A stretch of 64,000 nucleotides of DNA from Eudromia elegans. Its lineage: Eukaryota; Chordata; Aves; Tinamiformes; Tinamidae. Made by a program: the position numbers and the translations under genes. The stretch covers positions 1,908,425-1,972,424 of the forward strand of contig PTEX01000120.1 of the NCBI GenBank assembly GCA_003342815.1. Reading direction: 5' to 3'. The notes beneath the pieces were generated by a model. That model had not been told where the DNA came from, did no database searches, and saw only the letters and a list, made by a program, of their open reading frames with translations. Shown piece after piece: positions 53,230 through 64,000 of the stretch (positions are counted from its first letter, which is position 1; each line of letters begins with the position of its first letter).

Positions 53230-53780
53230 AGACTACATATTTCCTGCTAGGCCACTAAGTGGAGAGGGGCCACTAAAGGTGGATTGCCCTGAGCTCAAGA
53301 GCATCACTTCTCAGATGTGAGAATTTATTACAGATAAGATGTTGCAACAAAACTAAAAGTATAGCAAAGCTAGAAATAAAACAGTACTCTATGCAGCAAG
53401 GCCTTAGCGCTCCAGTCAGTACCAGGGCACAGAGTAGCAGGTGACCTGGTGATCAACCAACAGCCCTGCTCAAAACTCTGCAACCATTAGCAGGTCCTTT
53501 GTCAGGGAAGAACTCCATAGCCTGAGGTATCTCTGGCACGGTTCTGCCATGTTACTTCTTTGATTGGACTTGTCTATCATGGGGTGGTTAGTAGGGTGTG
53601 CCCCCAAGCTACAGCATCTCCACAGTGTGACTACATCTCCTTGGTGGCCTGGGGTTCTTTAGCTCATGGTAGGTTGTACCAGCTGGTGCAACACCCGTTA
53701 GAGACTTCATAGTTTCAAACTTATGCCATTGGTTGCACACTTCAGACTCCTTGACTATCTACCATGGCCCTCAAACTGTA
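53230..53780 (-). mobile_element. GC-richer block, possible LTR remnant (fossil), minus orientation
   Basis: About 550 bp of clearly different composition inside AT-rich intron. On the minus strand it shows two CCAAT boxes (complement of ATTGG at 53563-53567 and 53728-53732) and an AATAAA signal (complement of TTTATT at 53324-53329). It then runs to CTTAGTGGCCTAGCA. The order would fit U3 to polyadenylation signal of an LTR in CSMD3 sense. No convincing TATA box, termini or target duplication was found, so another old repeat is equally possible. Confidence 0.35.
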
Positions 53781-54116
53781 GAACTGTTTCTTCAATGCTA
53801 CCAATAGCTGCATTCTAAATAATGATTGAAATGCTACAGTATATGAGGAATTTACAAGGTAGAAATCATCCTAGACATAAAACTGCTTTTACTCAGGACT
53901 CTTCCACTTCTGCATATGCAGAAGGACATTGAGGAGTTTGCATGGGTCTGTTCTACCGATCTATCTCACTCCTGTTATGCCATACTCATTATTTACTTAA
54001 GTTTCTGATCTTCAAGAGACAGATATAATAACAGACACACATCATATATTATATCCATTTATACCCTACCACTTTGCAACATTCCTCATTTTTATACTTG
54101 TTTTTTAGACTATCTG

Positions 54117-54156
54117 TTAGATATTATGTTATCTGTTAGATATTATGTTTCGTTCC
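54117..54156. repeat. 20-bp tandem duplication
   Basis: The unit TATCTGTTAGATATTATGT occurs twice in succession. Confidence 0.85.
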
Positions 54157-54369
54157 ACTTCTTTAACACAGCCAACATTCTAACCAAAATATATAAACTC
54201 CATTCTTTGTACCAAGATGCTTGTTACTCTGGTGTGCCATGCTCATCGACAATTTTAATCACCTTGTAAAAGAGATTTACAGAAAGACCTGTCTGAAAGC
54301 TTTAGCAGTAGATACCTTTACTGCCTCTTTGTAAGCCATATATAGGAAAGAATATCACTTATACAAAAA

Positions 54370-55143
54370 CAAACAAGGGCAAGTGTAGGGTCCTGCACCT
54401 GGGGAGGAATAACCCTAGACATGCCTGCAGGCTGGGGAACGACCTCCTGGAGAGCAGCCCTGCAGAGAGGGACCTGGGCGTCATGGTGGACGACAAGTTG
54501 ACCATGAGGCAGCAGTGTGCCCTCGTGGCCAAGAAGGCCAATGGGATCNTGGGGTGCATTAAGCAGAGCGTCTCCAGCAGGTCGAGGGAGGTGATTCTGC
54601 CCCTCTACTCAGCCCTGGTGAGGCCGCACCTCGAGTACTGTGTGCAGTTCNGGGCTCCCCAGTGCAGGAGGGATGTGGAGCTGTTAGAGAGAGTCCAGCG
54701 CAGGGCCACAAAGATGATTAGGGGCCTGGAACATCTGCCCTATGAGCAAAGGCTGAAAGAGCTGGGCCTCTTCAGCCTGCAGAAGAGAAGACTGAGAGGG
54801 GATCTGATCAATGTATATAAATATCTCAAGACAGGGAGTGAGGAGGAGGGGGCTGGCCTCTTCTCAGTGGTGGCCAGTGACAGAACTAGGGGAAACGGCC
54901 ACAAATTGAGGCACCAAAAGTTCCACAGGAACTTGAGGAAGAATTTCTTAACAGTGAGGGTGACAGAGCCCTGGAACAGGCTGCCCAGAGAGGTAGGTGG
55001 TGGAGTCTCCTTCTGTGGAGATCTTCAAAACCTGCCTGGACATCACCCTGTGCCACATGCTCTAGGCGACCCTGCGTGTGCAGGGGGGTTGGACTAGATG
55101 ACCTCTACAGGTCCCTTCCAATCCTAGCCATTCTATGATTCTT
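54370..55143 (+). mobile_element. CR1 LINE, best-preserved copy in the window, 5'-truncated, plus orientation
   Basis: It starts in ORF2 at CAAGGGCAAGTGTAGGGTCC and ends with the tail CCATTCTATGATTCTTTC. A long open frame at 54483-55097 encodes the reverse transcriptase C-terminal region. Recognisable parts are [20 protein letters not shown], then [53 protein letters not shown] and [21 protein letters not shown] small insertion relative to the usual GAGGTGGTGGAGTC near 54990 shifts the frame before the normal C-terminus. The catalytic reverse transcriptase core and endonuclease are absent, so it cannot move by itself. It contains ambiguous bases at 54548 and 54651. Visible divergence from the usual CR1 3' sequence is lowest here, so it is probably the youngest copy. 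Confidence 0.96.
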
Positions 55144-55614
55144 TCAAAATCCAGAGGATAGATGATCTACTTACACTGTTTTAGCGTGTTGTATTTGTAC
55201 ACAATTGATATATATAAAATACGCTCATGTGAGCAGAATGTTTATAGAAAGTTACCTACCATTGTAAGCATACAAACAGACCAGACCAGCTAACAAAATC
55301 CATCATCTACTTCAAACAAGTCAAATTAGCCAGTTACTTCAAAGAAAAATATCCTTTGAGGGATAATAATTGAGAAGTCTCTTCCTGAAGTGAGTTAGAA
55401 GAAATATACTTCCATCTTCAAATAATCACTACAAAACAATTTATTTTTTTTAATCATTGTCATTTAATTTGGGACATCTTTGCTAGCTACATATATGTCT
55501 AATCCCTTTTTTTTTTTTTTTTTCCTTTTTTCTATCTTGCCAAGATCCTGGCCTCCTTATAGTACATGAGCATAAATTCAAGGCAATTGTGCCTTGTCTG
55601 AACAAGCACTTTCT

Positions 55615-55641
55615 TATATTATTATTATTATTATTATTATA
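55615..55641. repeat. (ATT)n trinucleotide microsatellite
   Basis: Eight to nine uninterrupted ATT/TTA copies. Confidence 0.93.
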
Positions 55642-56990
55642 TTCTTAAATTATTATATTCTCACAGCTTCATGTTAATACGCAGTGCTAAGCATTTTATT
55701 GTTTTCATGTAATTTCTCCAGGAAGAATTTTTTTCCAGATTGCAATAGCATAATTTCTATTTGAATGGTTTACCTGCTCAAAACCCACCTCTCAGAGCTA
55801 AAAATATTCTATTTACTGTTGCATTCTGCAGCATCTGTTTCATTTACCTTTGTTTCTTTTATCTGAATCTTTGCTCTATTTTCTTCTGGGTTTGTCTCCT
55901 TTGTTCAGACTATTTACAGCATTTTACCTGTGTTTCATTTATAACTTCTCTCTGGTTAGCTTTTGTTCACAGTTTAAATTTTCTTGTTTATACTGTTCAT
56001 TCTCTTCTGCCTCATTATATTCCACTTTACTTGCAGACTCACCTTGCTCTCTTTTCTATTTTAATTGCTGTTGTTCTGACTATTGTTTCCCTCTACATTT
56101 TTTTTAATCTTTCCATCTTCTATTTCTTTGTGTGAGGGGAGAATGTCATCCAATTTGGTTTTGTTCATGGGTCTCTTAATTCCCCAGTGAAATTCTCTCC
56201 TTTCTTTATAATGTCTTCTCTTTCCACGCAAATAGTGGATAAAGTTAGAGCACTACAAATCAGCTGGAAAAAAAATCACTGACCCAGTGATCAGCAGTTT
56301 TCAAAGTGCTCAGTCCTTAATTTGCGTCTAATCAATTCACACGGTTTCTGCCCTTGTTGTCAGTTTGGAAAGGTAGAGAATAGCCATGACAGAAGAAACT
56401 ACCTGTACTTCGTCTGTAATAAACAAAGCCTAAGTGTGAAAACCTCAAAAGTTAAAGTCAACTCTGCTACTAATGGAAACTTCTCAAGGTTCAATAAATA
56501 CTTCACAATATCCCTGTTGCCAGTTATCGGTTCACGTCAGTACTCAAAAGTGCTGAAATACACTTTGATTATTCAAATGGGAGAGTGAAAAAAGGAAGCT
56601 TTGCATACTTAAGCTGTCAAGATTACTTAGAAATGAGGACCTGAATGATTGCAAATGTTCCTTTCTGATATAAGTCTTAAAGTCTTACTAACTAAATAAA
56701 TAACCAAAGAGATCTTGTCACTTTTGGGTTTAACTTAGGCTTTCACAGAGTTATAATTTTTTCTGTATTTAACTAGCACTGAGTTTACTAACTTGATAAA
56801 CATATTTTTGTATCAGGTGAGAAAGGAGAGGACTAGCTTGTAAAGTGGCTATAATAATGATTTGGCATGTTGAAAGAAAAATTATGTAATTTAGCAAGGG
56901 TCTTCACAGAGTTTAACAAGGCACTATTCCTACTAGAAAGAACTTACAGACAGCAAAAGGATACATATACATGAAGTGCTATGGAGCTAT

Positions 56991-57110
56991 ATACAATATA
57001 TAAAAAACATGTATAGCATAAAATATATAATATATCTATAACACATATACACACATATATATATTATACACACAAACATATATATTGATATACATGTGTT
57101 TATATGCATA
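56991..57110. repeat. TATA/ACACA-rich low-complexity tract
   Basis: Imperfect alternating ATATAC, ACACATAT and ATATATAT units. Confidence 0.8.
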
Positions 57111-58187
57111 TAAAACTTGTGGCCAGTAAGATGAATTAAAACATCAGCACAGCCCTCTGCCCATGCAAGACTCTGGCATTAGCGCTGGCTTTCTGTACTC
57201 TGCCCCACAGATCACCTAAAGACAAGGAAAATGGAAAGGGAAGACATAAAGACATTTCTTATGAGTAAAACAAGTCTCAAAGCCAAGAAATTCTGCAAGT
57301 TGAAACAGACATGGGAGGAGTGAAGGAAAAAAGGTAATAAATGGGATTTTTTTTTCGTCCTATGTTTTTGAGGTGCCTTAGTAAGAGAAAAATCGTCTGG
57401 AGTGCAGGTGATGCTTGCCAACAGATAACAGCATAACTCAGCAAAAATAAGGCGGCAAGTTTTCCCCAAAAATGATAAAAAAAAATGTAAAGTATGAATA
57501 AAATTTTTAAAAGAAATTGAACATTATGGTCAAAGTCCTAGGCACCAGAAAAAGGAGCCAGAAAAGAAAAAGATTACTGTAGCTACTAGGGTGGCTACTA
57601 AGTGGCATGCAGCAAGCTGGAGATTGCATTAAGTTTAGCAGCTTAGCCTGACTGCTGCCTGCATGGCCCTGGTTTTATTGGCGGTTGTATGGTATGAAAA
57701 AAATACATATTCAACATAGTTAGAAAAAGAAACAGAAAGACAAGCAGAAGTATTAAACAAGTGCACTGGAAGTTTCTGTTATCACCATTCATTCTCCTGC
57801 TAGCCTTCCTTCTCTGTAATATCTCCATTAAGATAATTCTGACAATTTATCAAATGTTAGACATAAATTATAATTTGTTTTACATTTCATTTAATTTACA
57901 AAAGGAAAGTTGTATAAGCGTCTTCTAGAATGATAATTTTTCCTTGTTGAAGGTGAAGATTCCTAATATTTTACTTATTTACTTTGGAATATAACTAAAG
58001 TATTATTGATTTGATTTTCTTAATTAAACTCATTCCAAGAATTATTTATTATTACTATTATTATTGTTATCATTTTAGATTTAGAATAAAAGAAACATCT
58101 TGGATAAAACTCTAATGCTACTTTTCCAACAATGCAAAACCAAATCGATGTAAATTACTTCAAGAGAGTAGGCTGTGGATTGTATAA

Positions 58188-58227
58188 TAAATCACAGTGT
58201 CTGGGGATAAATCACAGTGTCTGATTC
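58188..58227. repeat. 20-bp tandem duplication
   Basis: AAATCACAGTGTCTG occurs twice at a spacing of 20 bp, separated by GGGGAT. Confidence 0.85.
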
Positions 58228-58239
58228 TGTTGTCGATAG

Positions 58240-58440
58240 TTCCTGGCACATTACATGGGAAGAGAAGGCAGCTGCCAACAACATCAGGCTTGGAATGGGC
58301 CCTGGCAGGGTGTTCAAGACACCCATGCAGGTGTTCTCTTGGTGGCCTGGGCCACCCCATCGCTCCTGCCTGCCGAAGCAGGACCATCTCTAATGTTATG
58401 GCCAGAGGCAAAGCTTTGGGTTGTTCCTGCTTGGGCTGAG
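58240..58440. other. Unclassified GC-richer patch
   Basis: About 200 bp of higher GC content than the surrounding intron, containing a perfect 7-bp inverted repeat (GGTGGCC-TG-GGCCACC at 58341-58356). Short overlapping open frames exist on both strands and resemble nothing I know. It could be an old repeat fragment. Confidence 0.3.
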
Positions 58441-60142
58441 GTGATCAATGAAATTAATTTTAGTTTTACAGCCAGTAGCACACATTCTTAATGTATCAAC
58501 ACCTGATGTTCCATAGGTTAAGCATTAAAAAAAGAAAAATATATTAGTTTAGTTTAGTTTAAACTTATTTCTGTGTCATATATTATAAAAGTACAAAGTA
58601 TATATTATAAAAGTACTATATATATATGTATATTAACTATGAAATTCAAACTTTTGGAAGTTTTAAGCTGAAGATAAAATGTCCAATTACTGTTTTCTTG
58701 AGCAGAGAATACAGATGGAAGAATAAATCATCTTGCTTAAAAACTAACTTCTTGTTAAGAAAGAATGAATATTATCACAAATGCCTTTTAAACAGAGGAA
58801 ATACTAAAACTTGCGTTCATTCCAATTTTGTGAGGCCTATGACTCTATTTGACAATTTGATTTTTAATCATGAGTATTTTGGGAAAAGTTTTAATACATA
58901 CAGTTAAATCTTTGGACAAACTTTGAAAAATATCTCTTTTTATATATGCTTCTCTTGGAGAATCTCAAACACACAAAAATATACTTTATTAAATGTTCAA
59001 AAATTCAAATTTGCTTCAACTTGTCACTCCTCCATTTCTCATAATTTCTGGTAAATGTAGCTATACCTCTTTTCACTTATACAAACAAATGAATAGCTGT
59101 CACAGAAAGATTATACCCTCTTGCTAATAGTGGAGCTTTTAATATTCTGTAATTTTCTGGTGCTTTTTCCTAGAACATTCTAGTAGATGTATCATTTTCG
59201 TAAGAATTTTGTTATAATCTTGAAGGAAATATTTAGAAAAAATACATCCTTTTACTTCTAAAAATGACTATGCATAACATAAAGTTATGCAAGTTTCTCT
59301 TACTTTGCAAAATAAGACAGAATTATATTGGATTGAATTACTCTATTTCAGTACAACTGAAGCATGGATGCATTTTGCCTCTGTTTAAAATAGGCCTATG
59401 CCGAATGTTTAAATACCAAATACATTAACTAGCCAAGTACTAGAAATTTTAATGTATATTCACTTACAGCTATTTACGGAGCTTGGGTGGATAATCACCA
59501 GTTATTATTAGGACTACCCTTAAAAAATGGAATATTACATTTTATATTGGGGTGATAATTAGACCAAAACTGTTATTTTAGATATCAGCATGACATACCT
59601 CTTTTAAAAAGTAATGTTTAAGTCTAAGCATTTCTAAGAAAAAAGGGCAAACATATGGTACAGTGTATACTGACAATCCATGATATATTACTCTCAGAAC
59701 CTTTCTAAAACAACATTTTGAGGGTTGCAAAGTGAAATAGTTATGAAGAAAAAGAAAAATTGGAATTGCCATTTTCTCAGCTGTCTACATATTCATCGTA
59801 CCACTGCCACTAATAGTGTGCTATTAAAATAAACAGTTGTTTCAGTGTGGCATTTTAATGAGTGAAGAGTACCATTTGAGCAATTTATGCAGTTAGTTCC
59901 TAACATTATTTTTGTCTAGAATATTTAATCTTGAAATCTTGCTTTGGGGGCAGTCATTATATAATTTTCTCCCAGATTTTGCTTATGCTGTCAGGATCTT
60001 GAAGGCATGTACAGCCCCTACTGGTTACACCTAATTCAGCGGGGGACTCTCTCACCCCAATTGCTCATCAGCCCTGGGGCTCCATTTCAGCTGCAGCCCC
60101 TGCCCCAGAGACACCATATCTGTGAGGGTCCCCAGCCCTGAC

Positions 60143-60379
60143 CTGGTCACCCACAGGACCCTGGGACATGCATTGTGGGCAGCTGGGCTCCTGGGGACAC
60201 CTGGAACCTGCACTGTGGAGACCTGGGGTCTTAGGGACCCCTGGGACCTGTGCTGTGTGGAGCTGGGCTACTGAGAGACCCTGCAACCTGTGCTGTGGGG
60301 AGCTGGGCTCCTCAAGGACCCCTGGGACCTACACTGTGGGAAGCTGGGCTCCTGGGGAAGCCTGGGACCTGCACTGTGC
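60143..60379. repeat. GC-rich minisatellite, about 40-bp unit, roughly six copies
   Basis: Units of 39-41 bp start at 60143, 60183, 60222, 60263, 60303 and 60344 (last partial). Each has the pattern CTGGGCTCCT, then GGGACC, then CTGGGACCTG and CACTGTGGGGAG. Copies differ by several substitutions. A 118-codon plus-strand frame reads through part of the array, but it simply follows the repeat and is antisense to CSMD3. Confidence 0.92.

Positions 60380-64000
<3,621 letters not shown>

Larger units (their letters stand above)
55144..60142. other. AT-rich intronic stretch with short repeats and one GC-richer patch
   Basis: No gene or named transposon is recognised. It contains an ATT array (55615-55641), a T-run near 55507-55523, a TATA/ACACA-rich patch (56991-57110) and a GC-richer patch at about 58240-58440. 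The 124-codon hydrophobic frame at 55761-56135 reflects T-rich composition rather than a recognisable protein. Confidence 0.58.

Noticed and set aside
55761-56135. A 124-codon plus-strand hydrophobic frame resembling a multi-pass membrane protein
   Set aside because: Hydrophobicity follows from T-rich sequence (Phe, Leu, Ser, Tyr codons). An overlapping frame looks the same, and it is antisense to the host gene with no promoter or family match.

Overview
The window is almost certainly avian nuclear DNA. It is AT-rich and carries several CR1 LINE copies in both orientations with the bird-type tail built on ATTCTATG/ATTCTGTG, plus a few GC-rich LTR-like remnants. There are no bacterial-style genes, operons, CRISPR arrays or RNA genes that I can support. 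Nearly all open frames are chance frames in intron or fragments of repeats.

The only host gene I can support is CSMD3 (CUB and sushi multiple domains 3) on the minus strand. Two coding exons are visible. The exon at 63207-63429 encodes the first two-thirds of the first CUB domain, and the exon at 38734-38846 encodes the rest of it. Both have consensus splice sites and their phases join exactly. By recalled similarity to the human protein they are most likely exons 2 and 3 of the main transcript. They are separated by an intron of about 24.4 kb. At least 38.7 kb of the following intron and 571 bp of the preceding one fill the rest of the window, so 336 of 64,000 bases are recognised host coding sequence.

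Layout in plus-strand order: 1-38733 is the downstream intron. It holds an LTR-like block at about 7.9-8.3 kb, a head-to-head CR1 pair at 12.7-13.35 kb, a 95-bp tandem duplication at 14.7 kb, an ancient CR1 at 23.2-23.7 kb, a minus-strand LTR at 27.5-27.8 kb, an ancient CR1 at 31.2-31.6 kb, a CR1 at 33.5-33.8 kb, and LTR-like blocks at 34.6-34.8 and 35.6-36.4 kb. Then comes the exon at 38.7 kb. The 38847-63206 intron holds a second head-to-head CR1 pair (43.4-45.4 kb), a GC-rich LTR-like block (53.2-53.8 kb), the best-preserved CR1 (54.4-55.1 kb) and a 40-bp minisatellite (60.1-60.4 kb). The window ends in a pure TTCC tetranucleotide array just upstream, in gene sense, of the 63.2-kb exon.

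I found no previously undescribed system. The most useful second looks are inverted CR1 copies flanking the 113-bp exon, LTRs carrying promoter or polyadenylation signals inside a giant gene, and the long TTCC array (GGAA in gene sense) beside an exon.
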